A stretch of 64,000 nt of DNA from Aldrovandia affinis (taxonomy: Eukaryota; Chordata; Actinopteri; Notacanthiformes; Halosauridae): NCBI GenBank assembly GCA_029706075.1, contig JAINUG010000026.1, forward strand, positions 2,773,001-2,837,000, given 5' to 3'. The stretch's first letter is position 1; each line of letters begins with the position of its first letter. The notes below the pieces were generated by a model, which was given only the letters and a program-made list of their open reading frames with translations, made no database searches and was not told the origin of the DNA. The position numbers and the translations under genes are program-made. This document shows positions 52,533 to 64,000 of this stretch, piece by piece.

Positions 52533-52760
52533 GCAGGCAGTGTGGTATAATGGTTAGGGAACTGGGCTTGTAACGTTAAGGTTGCAGGTTCAATCCCCAG
52601 GTGGGACACTGCCGTTGTACCCTTGAGCAAGGTACTTAACCTGAATTGCTTCTGTTAATATCCAGCTGTATAAATGGATTGTAAAGAAATGTAAACTGTA
52701 AGTCACTCTGGATAAGAGTGTCTGCTAAATGCCTGTAATGTAATGTAATATGTAATGCTT
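52533..52760 (+). mobile_element. tRNA-derived SINE with L2-type tail, best copy
   Basis: The head GTGTGGTATAATGGTTAGGG and the B-box GGTTCAATCCC are both well kept, and the tail has CACTCTGGATAAGAGTG then TCTGCTAAATGCC and several TGTAA repeats. The GGATA loop and TGTAA repeats are those of UnaL2-type LINEs. This is the most complete of the copies here. Confidence 0.88.
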
Positions 52761-52897
52761 TAAAAGCTCCTGTGTGTTTCTTTTTTTAAACGTGCCTTAA
52801 CTCACTCAACCCTACTATAGCTATTGTGATGTCGCTAGATGGTGCTGTTTAGATATCTCCTTTGATACATACCCTAAAACAGGGTCACTCTAATCCA

Positions 52898-53000
52898 GGG
52901 GTGTCCAATCTTATCCGAGAAGGGCCGGTGTGGGTGCAGGCTTTTGTTCTAGCCCTGCACTAAAACACCTGATTTAGGAAGGAGTTTAATGGTCTGGCGT
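52898..53000. mobile_element. hAT-type MITE fragment
   Basis: CAGGGGTGTCCAATCTTATC followed by GCACTAAAACACCTGATTT parallels the design of the MITE at 49967 (CAGGG start, internal ACACCACCTGATTT). Only one arm is present. Confidence 0.5.
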
Positions 53001-53040
53001 GTCCTTCTCAGGACGCGTCTGTACCAGCCAAGGTTTTTGG

Positions 53041-53136
53041 GTATCATCTGGAGTTGTGCGGTGTATGGAACACGGATGATTACCTCTGATATTATCCGTA
53101 GTTGTGTGGTGTATGGAACACGGATATTTATCGCTT
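53041..53136. repeat. 48-bp imperfect tandem duplication
   Basis: GTGTATGGAACACGGAT occurs at 53061 and 53109 with similar flanks (GAGTTGTGCG / TAGTTGTGTG), giving two units of 48 bp. Confidence 0.85.
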
Positions 53137-53475
53137 CTTTTAATAAAGTGGCTACTTGCGTGGCCATTTTTGCATCGCAACTGGACTTGCGCACGCTTGC
53201 TACAATACTATATAGTGATTTAAATACACGTTAGATACATTAGCCAGATAGCCTAACTGGGAAACTTACAACTGGCCTACAGTATCAGGTAGTTACTAGC
53301 TGCAGTACATATAAATTAGTTCAGGGCAATATAAGAGGTTTATATTCCTCTGTAAACCTAATTGGTTACTGGCTATCTATCTTTTAAATACATAACTAAC
53401 TTTGCTTAGAAGTACCTATGTGGGTTGCAGGTAATCATTATGTTAAAGGTTTAACCAAATCTCTAGCAAGGTATA

Positions 53476-54073
53476 CAGTGGCTTCGGAAAGTATTCAGAC
53501 CCCCACACTTTTTTGTGTTATAGACTTAATTTAAAATCATCAATCTACACACAATACCCCATAATGACAACGAAGATTCACCTTTCAGCACGACAATAAC
53601 CCGAAGCACACAGCCAAGACAACGCTGGAGTGGCTTCGGGACAAGTCTCTGAAAGTCCCTGAGTGGCCCAGCCAAAACCCCATTGAACATCTGTGGAGAG
53701 ACCTGAAGATCGCAGTTCACCGACGCTCCACATCCAATCTGACAGAACTTGAGAGGATCTGCAAGGAAGAATGAGAGAAACTGCCCAAATCCAGGTGTGC
53801 AACGCTGGTAGAGGCATACCCAAGAAGACTCGAAGCAGTAATTGCTGCCAAAGGCGCTTAGACAAAGTACTGAATAAAGGGTCTGAATACTTATGTAAAT
53901 TAGATATTTCCGTTTTTTATTCTTAATACATTTGGAACAATTTCTAAAAACGTGTTTTCGCTTTGTCATTATGGGGTACAAATACAAATACATACATTTA
54001 ATCAATTTTTAATTAAGTCTATAACAACAGTGTGGAAAAAATGAAGGGGTCTGAATACTTTCCGAAGCCACTG
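53476..54073 (+). mobile_element. Tc1-like deletion derivative (598 bp)
   Basis: TA flanks at 53474-53475 and 54074-54075; the left end CAGTGGCTTCGGAAAGTATT is inverted at the right end. Remaining plus-strand transposase text includes [20 protein letters not shown] and [18 protein letters not shown], where SPDLN before PIEH is partly lost. The N-terminal two thirds are deleted. It is a third Tc1 family, distinct from those at 12484 and 21705. Confidence 0.9.
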
Positions 54074-54075
54074 TA

Positions 54076-55308
54076 CGTGAGCCAGTCGCGTCACAATAAA
54101 TAGAATCAAAGCATAATAACAATAATAATAATAATATATTGCCAAAAAAGAGCATGTGTATTCTGTGTATATTGTTCTGTAAGAAATTACCTTACAAAAT
54201 AGACTACAGAAAACAGCTTTCCAAGCAGTGTAGCGCTTCTCAGTTAATGGTAGTACAGTGAATAGTAGTACCCAACTGGTGAGCGAGATCGAAGAAAGGG
54301 GAGGGGTTGTGGAATTATGGAACACAACCCAGATTGTAAAATTGCATATCAAGATGACACGTTGCTTCATTTCGGTGTTAATATACTGTTTAATATGGTG
54401 TTTGTCTCATGTTGCAGTGTTCAAGATTCGGATTATCACGTAAGCCTACCCCCTTCCATAATGACAGGACGGCAGAACTGTAAAGACATGCCTTCCAGTC
54501 GTATATTGCTAAACTTGCTCATACTAGTTGTACAGCACCAGGTATCCTGTCAACGCCCAAGCCGAAGGGAAGCTTGAGTTAACAGACGGGTGTTTTTAGG
54601 CCCCGCCTCAACTTTGATTGACATGTGCCCCACCTCCAGCGTTAGGACCTGAGCGTCCTATTTGGGAGACGAGCAAGTGGAAGGAGGGAAGTGAGGGAAC
54701 AAGCCAGGCATAGCGAAGTAATTATCGGTTCATATTCAGAAGTACAAAATGAGAACTATGTCATGACAGTTCCTCGCCATACAGTGAATCCGTTCAGGAG
54801 GAAGGAAGCATGTGCTGTTGAACAGTTTTGTCAAGGTGAACAACAGGTGCAAAATATAGCCGCTGCGTGCAAGGCTCTCGCGGCACGACGGACTAGCAAG
54901 GTTAAGAAGAAGAGGGTACCGGACAACAATTTAGCTAGCTACATTTTATTTTAGCCGGGGAATTGGATTTAACTATATTAATCTTGGGTGTATGGAGCGC
55001 TCCAGCAATACAGCTTTCTGTTAGGAAGTTACGGGACAATAACGTGATTGCTTTGGAGTGATGAACTTTGGAGTGTCCGTGAGCTAGGGAATCGCGTCCT
55101 CGCGGGAATTTGCTCCTGTTGCACTTTAATGGAATTGTGGATTTCGTTGCATCTCTGAACACTTATTTTTATACAATTTTTTCAATGGCTTTGACTGTGA
55201 TATTATTTAAGTGCCCGGAGTAAAACGGAAAAAACTTTGAAAAAAATAGTTTTAAATAACAAAAACCTATCTAATTTTGTTTTCTGGTCGATCCAGTCTT
55301 AATTCGCA
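54076..55308 (+). promoter_or_regulatory. GRTP1 upstream region and probable 5' UTR
   Basis: From about 54580 the sequence has more CpG and GC boxes (GGCCCCGCCTC near 54600), as expected upstream of a housekeeping start. An open frame at 54691-54954 starts at GTG, not ATG, and its product is unfamiliar; I take it as untranslated sequence. The transcription start is not fixed. Confidence 0.4.
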
Positions 55309-58300
55309 ATGGAGAACAAAGCAAATGGGACTCGCTCGCCGCAGCCTTATCCAAGCACCAGCAGCAGTGCAAAAGACCGAGTTCAGAGGTAACTGGCTAA
55401 CTGGTGTTAGCATTATCTACCATAGCTGGCTAAGAAGACATCCAACTTTTGCATTACCATTGTATCGCTTCTGGGCACTGAGACATTTGTAACCAATTCG
55501 TAACTAATTCTTTCAGAACATTTATTTTATTTCATTCGATGACACCATTTTCACCTTAGATAATTGTCACTGAATCATGTGATGCCACTGTATATGGCTA
55601 GGCGAGAATATCAACGGTTGGGAATTGGGCCGCGGAACAGTTACATAATGTTTACTTGTTTAAAGTCATCGACTTTGAATGAGGATACAATTAAATAATT
55701 TATTGACAGTAATATGCATCTGACAACACACTAGCATGAGCCCTTCGGACCGGCTGATCATGACCATTAAAATTCCCACCGCACCGCATTCGTATGAGTC
55801 GCGTGTCAAATTACTTAGCTACTTTTACTTTAGGGTCCTGACTTTTTAAAAGTAACTTAAAAAAAAAGAAAAAGTGAACGAACAAATTAGTTGACTTTGG
55901 CGAATGATTTGCATACCATACTGCGAAAGACGTGTGTAAATTGACGGTTTTCTCGCCTTGGTGATAATTTAAAATGCTTATGTAGCTAGCTACCGTTTTT
56001 TTAAACGCCCTTTGACAATTCGCCATCACAATCTGTCAGTATCAGTTAGATTATTAAGAATACCAGTTGAGACTATTGTTTTTTATATATAGTTGCTAGG
56101 ATACTGTTGTACTAACTGTTGCTTCTAGTCTACTAACACTAGTGATCCGTATCCTCTTACACGGCCACAATTCCTGTCATACGGAAGTAGCTTGCACGGT
56201 TTACGGAATCGGATAGCCAAAATCACTACTGCAAAATGTAAGAAAGTGTTTTTGAAATCATGCTTAACTTTTGCCAGACATTGAGGGATTTAATCCCATT
56301 CCCAGAATATATCCGTTCTATTTTTCCCATAACTACCCCACAGCCGACGGTTAATGAAGGCAGTTTTGTGTGTTTGTGAAGGGGGTGGGAATGGGACTGT
56401 TTACCTTAAAGGTGTACCCACCCCTGGGTCATTCTTAACCATCTTCTTTTGTCCCAGCAGGTTGGATCCTTATGGATTTGAGAGGTCAGAAGACTTTGAT
56501 TATGAGTCATATGAGGAGCTGATGTCAGAGTATCTGGTTGTCCTCACCAGGAGGTCTATAAAGTGGTCCAAACTCCTGCAGGGGGGCAGCCAGGTGGAGA
56601 AGAACCTGAAGGGTTAGTTCCTATAAAAACACACACACACAGACACACACACAGACAGACACACAGACACACACACACACACACACATACACACACACAC
56701 ACACACACACGTTAATTCCCATAGCCCTTGAAAGTCATTACATTTAAAAAAATAATCTAATCAAATTCTTGCCAGAGGTGCTTTAAACTGCTTGAATTTT
56801 CTGTGGAGAGAGTTTGACAACTGTATTGAAAAGTTTAATGTCAATGTTTTATGTATAGTATTCCCTCAGAACCTTAGCAAGAATCAGAATCCACATTATA
56901 TAAAAAATGTATGGGGTTTGTATAGAGGGTTGAAAAGCTGGTGCTGGGGCATGATTCATTTTCAGGGAATGGAAATTTGAAGTAATGGGACCTTGAAAGG
57001 GCTAGAAAAGTCCTTGAATTGGTAGCATAGGTAAGTGTGGGAACCCTGAATATTAACGCACATGGACCCATATACATACAGACATGCACTATTTCACACC
57101 CCCACACACAAGCACACAGGTACACCCATATACGTACAGATTTAGATACACCATATCACAGTGCAGACTCATGATGTTGTACACTAGATAAGATGACGGC
57201 AGTTTGTGTCCCACTCACAATGTTTGTCCTTGTGGAGTAAGAGGTATAGTGAGGACAATGATAAGGGAAGTGTTGGGTCTTGGGAATGTTTTGTCGTCAC
57301 TGCACAATGATTCTCTTATTCAAATCAACACCAGTCAAAGACGTTCACTGCTGAGTAAGCCCACAATAGCCGAACTCACTCCAGCTCCAGCTTCCAGATC
57401 AGGCTTATGAGAGGCTTGTTCATCTTATCGTGTGTGTCTGGTGGAGCCGTCAGTCACAGCATGGTGTGTGTTGCTTGCATGAGAGCAAAACTTCACCTCA
57501 CGTGAGTGTCTCAAACACTCAGTCGTGTCATTGGCCATTTTCATTGGGAATGTGTTGGGTTTTATGCATGTGAAAAAAATATTTGAAGTTTGCTATAGGG
57601 TGGTAGCCTAACTTAAAATTATTATGGTGAAGCACAAAACAAAAGTATTACTTACATAGGTTAAATTGCTGACACTGATCTGACATGAACTTATAGAACC
57701 CACTAGCTAGCTGTTGATATAGGACTGCAATAGTGGGTCTCACAAAGGTTTTTTTTCAACCAATATTTCATCCTCAATATTTTATTTTTATGTCCCCAAT
57801 TTGGATTGCCCAATTGTTTTTGTAGGGCTGTCCCAACACTGCAATGTGTGATAATTTGGGAGGGCACAGAGAAGCCTTCACATTATATTTAGGCATTTAG
57901 CAGAAGGGCATACAAAAAGAGGTTGGGCAACAAGCAGCAGTGGCTCCAAGGCATTAGTTACACCACCGAAAGTATGTGTCATTATGTAACTTAGCACATC
58001 GTTAAGTGTCATAGTAGGCCCAAGGGGAGTTTGAGGGAATAGTGTTTAGTTGCATTGGGGATTTCAGCTTAGAGTTTGAGAGGATGGCTAGTTTGAGCCA
58101 AGATGCAGTTTGAAGAGGTGGGTTTTTAGTCTGCAGTGGAATATGGACTTGGCTGTCCTGACTCTTGTGGGCAGTCCATTCCACCACTGAGGGGCCATAG
58201 TAGAGAAGAGCCGTGACTGGGATGAGGGACTTTCTGCGAATGGGTGATGAGGCGAGCGGAGGTTGCAGAATGGAGTCGTTTAGCGGGAGTGCAACGTATG

Positions 58301-61300
58301 ATGACGATTGGAGGTATGAGGATGCAGTTCCTCTTGCTGCTCCATAGACCAACGCCAGAATTTTGTATTTTATTATTTATTAGGTATAATGTGAGTATTT
58401 TGGCTGATCAAGAAACATGCATGTCCAAGATGCGTGCTACTAGCCAACACTTCTTTTCACCCCCCACCAGCAGAGATGCACAATCATCGCACTGCTTACA
58501 CTTTATATGCAGCTGATGAAGAGCAGTCTTTCTTGTACGATGAGAGGAGAGGGGGGGGTAACCTTGCAGAATTAAAACCCTCCCTCCCTGGTCGACAGCA
58601 TGGCCAATTGTGCGCTGCCTCCTCGGACAGCTGATCAGTGGCACAGTCAGGATTTGATTCCGGACCGTAGGGTGCTTCACTGCTTCAAGAAGTAATGCTT
58701 TGTCTGGTCCCGCCACATCAAAACATTTCCAACTTTAAATGTTTCTAAGTATATACCAAATGAACAACAAATAACTAAATGAATATGTTGAAGTTGAAAT
58801 TGCAAGCAACATTTAAAGGGTTCAAACACCATACGGAATTGGCTTCAATAACTTGTGACCTATGGCCGCCACATTTGATCATAAGAAATCAAACAGAATT
58901 CACACAGAAATGGATGAGGTGTAGACAAATGGATGAATATGAATGGAGGAAAAGGAAGTTGTACATTCTTCTCTCCAACAAAAGCTTACATTTATTGAAC
59001 CTGTGAAATCAGCCATATTTGATTACCAAGAGCTGCCTATCGGGTTATTATAGTGTAACTGCATTATAATGGCTCTAGGCCTTATGGTTACATTTTGAAA
59101 TCGGTTTGAAGAGGCTAAAATGTATTGGCTTGCTGTGGCCAAAATGTTTACAATAGGTTTGGTGAATGAATCAGCTGTTCATTATGAAGATATGGTTTAG
59201 GTGTAATTTATCGTTTAAATGCTTCACAGGGATATTCCGAAGATAAATTTACATTCATGTCTCTTTACATATCATCATGAAATGTGTAATTGATTTTCGG
59301 AATATCCCTGTGAAGCATTTAAACTATAAATTACACCTAAACCATATCTTCATAATGAACAGCTGATATGACTGGTACTACAATGTGAATTACATGTTTG
59401 TACAAATCTTTACCAAAGATATTCATTCACCAAACCTATTGTAAACAAGAGGAACTGCACCCTCATACCTCCAATCTATCATCAAACGTTGCACTCCCGC
59501 TAAACGACTCCATTCTGCAACCTCCGCTTGCCTCATCACCCATTCGCAGAAAGTCCCTCATCCCAGTCACAGCTCTTCTCTACTATGGCCCCTCAGTGGT
59601 GGAATGAACTGCCCACAAGAGTCAGGATAGCCAAGTCCATATTCCACTGCAGACTAAAAATGTCTTCGGAAGTAAGAGCAGAACAAATTTCACAGAAATA
59701 AATCCAACAGTTACCATAGTCAACCTTACTTACTTGTTATGTGAAACAAATTGCAGAGAAGATTGTTTAATAAATTGGTAACAGATAGTTTGCTTACCAC
59801 ATTATGCAAAATAGCATGTTGACTTTGTTGGCAGTCATGTTTTTTGATGATGTGACTACTTTCAAAAACTGCTGTTAGTATTTGTAGGGCTGACCCAACA
59901 AATAGATCCCACTATGTAAGTTTTACTTTCACCTGTTCTGTAGATCCGTCTATTTATGGAAGAGTTATGCAACGCTCCCACATGCAAGCTTAGTCTAATG
60001 CAATTAGTGTGTGATTTTCAATGTTTCTAAAAGTGTGCCTTGTGCTTCTGCCTCAACAGCAACTTAACCTTTGCTGGAATTTCTGAGTGATCTGTCTCAA
60101 GACAAATTTGAAACTTTAAGCTGAACCACTCTGTGATTGCTGCACTTCCTTGCATGTTGGTATCCTCATTGATTGGGTTGCAATTGATAGTTTGTCCAAG
60201 ATGGTACCAGCCAAGGTGCTCAAACAGTTGTAGCAGCACCACAAATATACAGAAAATGAGATTTCTATGTTTTCATTAATTAATTGTGCCACTGAGCTTT
60301 AAATCTGATTCTTGGAATGAAATATAAAATATCAGACACAGCACATAAGGACAAAATGTGGTTTATCTGCGGGATTCACAGGTGTTTAATGACCTGTGGT
60401 TCTTCCAAATTAGGAATAGCCCCTAAAACCCTCCCTCCTTGGGCAACTCTGTGGCCTGTTATGCATCGCCCCGTGGAACTCTCCTGCCAGGCAGCACTGG
60501 TATGATAAGGATTAGATTCAGGACTGTGGTGCACATCACTGCCCCCAGGAGTAGTTCCGTCGGTGGTTTGATTACCACCTAGGAGGCAACTGAAGTTTAA
60601 TAAATCTCGACTCGACAAATAATCTGTTTTTAAAGTTCATATTAAGTAAAGCTTTATTTCATGATATAATATTGCTTTTCTGTGTGTAGTTCTTTCCATC
60701 TCCACTAACTGTGGTATTAGAGGATTGGTTTAGAGCACTGTGACTTCCTGTTAGGTAGAGAGATGGGATTAGACTCCTGTTGGCTGGAGAGTAGGGGTGA
60801 GATTGTGGGTAAGAGAGAGTGTGGGTTTAGGGATGGTTGAAGTTTTTGTCCACTGCTATGGGGTGTAATGTCCCTTGTGAGATAAAAAATCAATGGGGAG
60901 TGGTCAGGAGTCAACCACACCCTCTGTGATCACAGTGGCAACACAGTGCCAGTGTGAGGTGCTGCATCTGTATGAGTTATGGTTGGAGTCTTGGGGACCG
61001 TGTGCTTGACGTAGTGACTGAATACATGGTAATGGTGTAGTTGGCATGTTGTTTCAGTGGTGTCATTGTGGTTGCCATGGCGTCTGTCTGTTCCACAGTG
61101 AAACGGTATGTACGGAAGGGCGTTCCCAATGAGCACCGTGCCCTGATCTGGATGCTAGCCAGTGGGGCCCAAGAGCAGCTGGAGAAGAACCCAGGGTACT
61201 ACCACAAGCTCCTGGAGTCTGAGCACGACGACAAGCTAGTGGACACCATCCGCACAGGTGGGTTTACCTGGACTTAGCATCTATATATTACCTTTACTGA

Positions 61301-61908
61301 CTTGGGACTGGAACCTTTAAATCATTATTTTCCTCTACTTTCACCTTTACCTGTACTACATTTTTCTGTTTGGGACTGAGAGCTTACACACAGGTGAGTG
61401 TAGCTGTATATTTACCAGAACCTTTCCCTGTACTTCTGTTTTGTTTTGTTAGTTTTTTCCTCTGTGGTGTATTTTTACCGGCATCATTCAAACCCATGTC
61501 CAAACAAAGCCAGCATTGGAGCTCTGCTGGGACTGCCAGAGAAGTATTAGTTCTAGAAGTATTAAGGGATGAGAGAGATGGAGAAGGCTGGTGATTGTAC
61601 ACTGGCCTTTATTTTCCACAAGTGCCTTTTGGAACTGCACTTATCTTTTAATGCTATCCTGTTGCACTTTCTTTTGCCAGTATTTGGAGTTTTTCCTAAA
61701 ATGGAGATGTAGCTAACACAATATACATGTAAGATGTAGAAAAAGCAGTTGATGCCATGTAACAGCTGTTTCCCTCCTTGCAGACCTGCACAGAACCTTC
61801 CCAGATAACATTCAGTTCCGCAAGACCTCTGACCCTTGCCTACAGAAGACACTGTTCAACGTTTTGGTGGCATATGGGCACCACAACAAGGCCGTGGGAT
61901 ACTGCCAG
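55309..61908 (+). CDS. grtp1: GRTP1, TBC-domain Rab GTPase-activating protein (5' half)
   Basis: Four coding exons are read: 55309-55388, 56461-56612, 61099-61257 and 61784-61908, all phase-consistent, giving 172 codons of an expected 340 or so. The rest lies right of the window. The N terminus MENKANGTRSPQPYPSTSSS is variable; RLDPYGFERSEDFDYESYEE and LTRRSIKWSKLLQGG are the family hallmarks. The TBC domain starts at about residue 78 (VKRYVRKGVPNEHRALIWM). Both catalytic fingers are visible: arginine R134 in IRTDLHR (the IxxDxxR motif) and glutamine Q172 in GYCQ (the YxQ motif), so the protein should stimulate GTP hydrolysis by a Rab. Exon 2 has a tandem CAGCAG acceptor. Intron 2 (4.5 kb) carries the palindrome and SINEs. 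The first intron begins GTAACT. Confidence 0.95.
56633..56712. repeat. (AC)n/(ACAG)n microsatellite
   Basis: About 80 bp of AC with interspersed ACAGAC units, 20 bp downstream of GRTP1 exon 2. Confidence 0.95.
58123..59660. repeat. Interrupted large inverted repeat in GRTP1 intron 2
   Basis: Outer arms 58123-58335 and 59447-59660 are about 213 bp inverted copies carrying a LINE C-terminal fragment (right copy reads SVVE...VRIAKSIFHCRLK-like text). Inner arms 59146-59240 and 59297-59446 are also inverted to each other around a 56-bp centre. On the right the inner and outer arms are directly adjacent (59446/59447); on the left they are separated by 810 bp (58336-59145). The right inner arm also has about 53 extra bases near 59369-59421. 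Confidence 0.85.
58549..58700 (-). repeat. tRNA-like SINE fragment, copy 1
   Basis: Contains CCCTCCCTCCCTGGTCGACA and GCGCTGCCTCCTCGG; the same family, more diverged, is at 60410-60555 in the same orientation. It lies within the 810-bp block that interrupts the left arm of the palindrome. Confidence 0.5.
60410..60555 (-). repeat. tRNA-like SINE fragment, copy 2
   Basis: AAAACCCTCCCTCCTTGGGC, GTGGCCTGTTATGCATCGCC and GGATTAGATTCAGGAC align with the copy at 58549. Confidence 0.45.
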
Positions 61909-62788
61909 GTACCCTCTTTTGTGTACACTGCCCACCTCCCTGTCCACTATCTTCTCTCTACTGTATTGGCCCTCCCTACTACAGTGAGATGGCTGTCCAA
62001 AGGCTCAATTTAAGCTCTGGGAAAGATGGGAACAATCCCTGTTGTTCACATACTGTTTGTTTTCTACAGCCCTTCAGAGCCTTTCAAACCCTGCCGTGAA
62101 TACAGTGTGTACATGCATGCATGTTTACCTATGGGAACAAGAGCTGCTTTGACACACCCTGCAGCTCAAACATTCAGGAAGCCTGCAGATTATAAACCTA
62201 TAACACATCCTGGCAGACAGACAAATGGACACTCCCTCACACAGGTGGACACAGGCACTTCCTGACTGACAGATATGGTCACCCGACAATTCTTGACGGA
62301 CCGGTGGACACCCCCTGGGGCAGGCAGACAGACAAACACCTCATGACCAATAGACAAATTGGGCATTCATTGAGAGAATGCAGTGCAGTGCCCTTGACCT
62401 CTGCCTTCAGTCTAACCCCACACTAACTGACCCAGCAGTATCTGTGTGATTTGCACAGCAACAGTGGAGAACTGGGGTGGCATGGTAGGTGTGTGGCCTG
62501 CTGTGCATGCCCTTGGGAAGTCTTTCTCACTCTGTCCAAGTGTGACTCATTCATTCATATTACTGAACCTTGCGGAAGGGTGCCCACACCCTGGTAGGAT
62601 TTCCTGCAAATGAAGACTTCAAGATATTATTATTATTATTATTAATTTGTTTCAGATTTTTGGTAGCCAGTTATACCGTCTAGTTATTTTGATTTACCCT
62701 GCCCACATGAGTCCGCCGCTCGTCTCTGAGGCAAGACAATTTTCAGATGGCATGGATCGTCAATGTAACCATCGAGTAGGGGTAACAG
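61909..62788. other. GRTP1 intron 4, first part
   Basis: No exon seen. Contains a short ATT run near 62630 and otherwise unremarkable sequence. Confidence 0.6.
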
Positions 62789-63101
62789 CAGGGGTGTAAC
62801 GGTACACAGAAATCATGGTTCGGTACGTACCTCGGTTTTAAAGTCATGGTTCGGTACGTTTTCGGTACAGTGGGGGGAAAAAAGAAAGGGAAAACATAAA
62901 ATTGCTTTTCATTTATTATGAAGTTTGTGGAGTATTATGTATTATGAAGTGGCTAATTGGCCATAATTTACTGAACAAAGTAAGGCACATATCTTTCTTT
63001 CTTAAATGTAAAAAAATTGTCTGTCAATACTACTGCAACTGCACACAAAAAAAGTTCTGTGCCGAACAGTCCGGTACGAATGTGTACCGTTACACCCCTA
63101 A
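62789..63101. mobile_element. hAT-like MITE (about 313 bp)
   Basis: The left end CAGGGGTGTAACGGTACA is inverted at the right end (TGTACCGTTACACCCCTA). Inside, GGTTCGGTACGT occurs twice near the left end and GAACAGTCCGGTACGAA near the right. An 8-bp target duplication is not clear. It is in GRTP1 intron 4. Confidence 0.7.
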
Positions 63102-63775
63102 TGTGTAGTATCAACCTATCCACATTAAGGAAAAGATCAATGAGCCTTTGCAGCGCAATGCCTCTAAGTGAACAGTTTGGATGCAATGTCATCAGCAGGG
63201 TAACTGTCCTTTTTGAATGAACGGTATTAAAATGCATCCTAAATTATTATGGCATTTAAGGTATGTTTCATTTCAATGTTTGTTTTTACAAATGGCTACA
63301 TAGGTGAAGTTCTGTATGATTTCGATTTCTAAATTTTGAGAATGGTGCAAATTACAGGGATGCAAACTAGTCACCTTTTGACTAAATTTGCTATTTTGAT
63401 TCCAAAATCAGTCACCTATGTGAATCGTGCAGATTTGATGAGGAATTATTAAGGGGGCTAGGCAATGCAACCCTCCTGTCTAAAAGAGAATCTGGCAAGG
63501 CTGAGGCATGCTGCAAAACATCGCAAGCGAGCACTAGAGATACTGGTGCAGGTTAAAATGCAGAAAAAATAGGAAGTAGTGCTTGTGTGTGCATGTGTGT
63601 GTAAATGAAAGAAAAATAAATACTTTTGCATCACATCCTAGTGCCGTCCGTTGAGTGACATTTTACACCGCGAGGGGTGGTATTTTCACCACGTCTCTCT
63701 GCGTAATTCTCACCTTTTTCACCCCTCATGAGCATCCATGAAATTAACAAAAAAACAGTTGTGCCAATAAATATA

Positions 63776-64000
63776 CAGATAACTGCCATAATAAAGGAAA
63801 CACCAACATAAAGTGTCTTAATAGGGCATTACGTGTAGCTGCCAGAACAGCTTCAAATCCCCTTGCCATACATTCTACAAGAGCCTGGAACTATATTGGA
63901 GGGAAGCAAGATGCAAAATTCCATCATTTGGTGTTTTGTTGATGGTGATGGAAAAGGCTGTCTCAGGCACCGCTCCAGAATCTCCCATAAGTATTCAATT
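63776..64000 (-). mobile_element. Tc1-like element, cut by window edge
   Basis: After TA at 63774-63775 the sequence CAGATAACTGCCATAATAAA and GGAAACACCAACATAAAGTG matches the left end and next 200 bp of 14280-14833, in the same orientation. Confidence 0.8.

Noticed and set aside
54691-54954. 87-codon frame upstream of GRTP1
   Set aside because: Starts at GTG, unfamiliar product, sits in the likely GRTP1 5' region; no evidence of translation.

Overview
The window is nuclear DNA from a ray-finned, almost certainly teleost, fish. The evidence is four vertebrate genes with many short exons and canonical splice sites, several Tc1-type DNA transposon families, L2-type LINEs and the SINEs that share their 3' tail, hAT-type MITEs and very long CA microsatellites. 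I cannot name the species.

Four protein-coding genes were identified by reading exons, splice sites and phases directly: TMCO3 (minus, 15805 down to 4383, last exon lying left of the window), DCUN1D2 (plus, 18656-30236, complete, 259 aa), ADPRHL1 (plus, 38035-42785, complete, 354 aa, with a likely alternative giant 3' exon to 47281) and GRTP1 (plus, from 55309, first four coding exons, cut by the right edge). From memory of the human map, this is the 13q34 block GRTP1-ADPRHL1-DCUN1D2-TMCO3 with the same relative orientations, so the window is a conserved vertebrate synteny block.

Layout: 1-4380 is repeat-rich and gene-free, inside or beyond the last TMCO3 intron. 4.4-15.8 kb is TMCO3, a putative cation/proton antiporter, with introns holding SINEs and four Tc1-like elements. 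15.9-18.65 kb is a divergent promoter between TMCO3 and DCUN1D2 with ZNF143-like and NRF1-like motifs. 18.65-33.3 kb is DCUN1D2 and its 3' region; its intron 2 has a GC donor and holds two internally deleted Tc1 copies. 33.4-38.0 kb is intergenic with a collapsed LINE. 38.0-47.3 kb is ADPRHL1. 47.3-55.3 kb is intergenic, with a 5'-truncated L2 LINE that itself carries a hAT MITE. 55.3-64 kb is GRTP1, with an interrupted palindrome in intron 2.

The four genes do not form a pathway: antiporter, neddylation co-factor, cardiac ARH-family pseudoenzyme and Rab GTPase-activating protein. The most interesting observations are: (1) an in-phase splice from the ADPRHL1 stop codon region into a 919-codon proline-rich exon, giving a predicted 1272-aa isoform; (2) a tandem array of about seven 31-bp copies of the TMCO3 exon 2 5' splice site; (3) a perfect 71-nt palindrome in ADPRHL1 intron 1; (4) two independently inserted Tc1 copies lacking the same catalytic core. 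No CRISPR array, rRNA gene or recognisable tRNA gene was seen.
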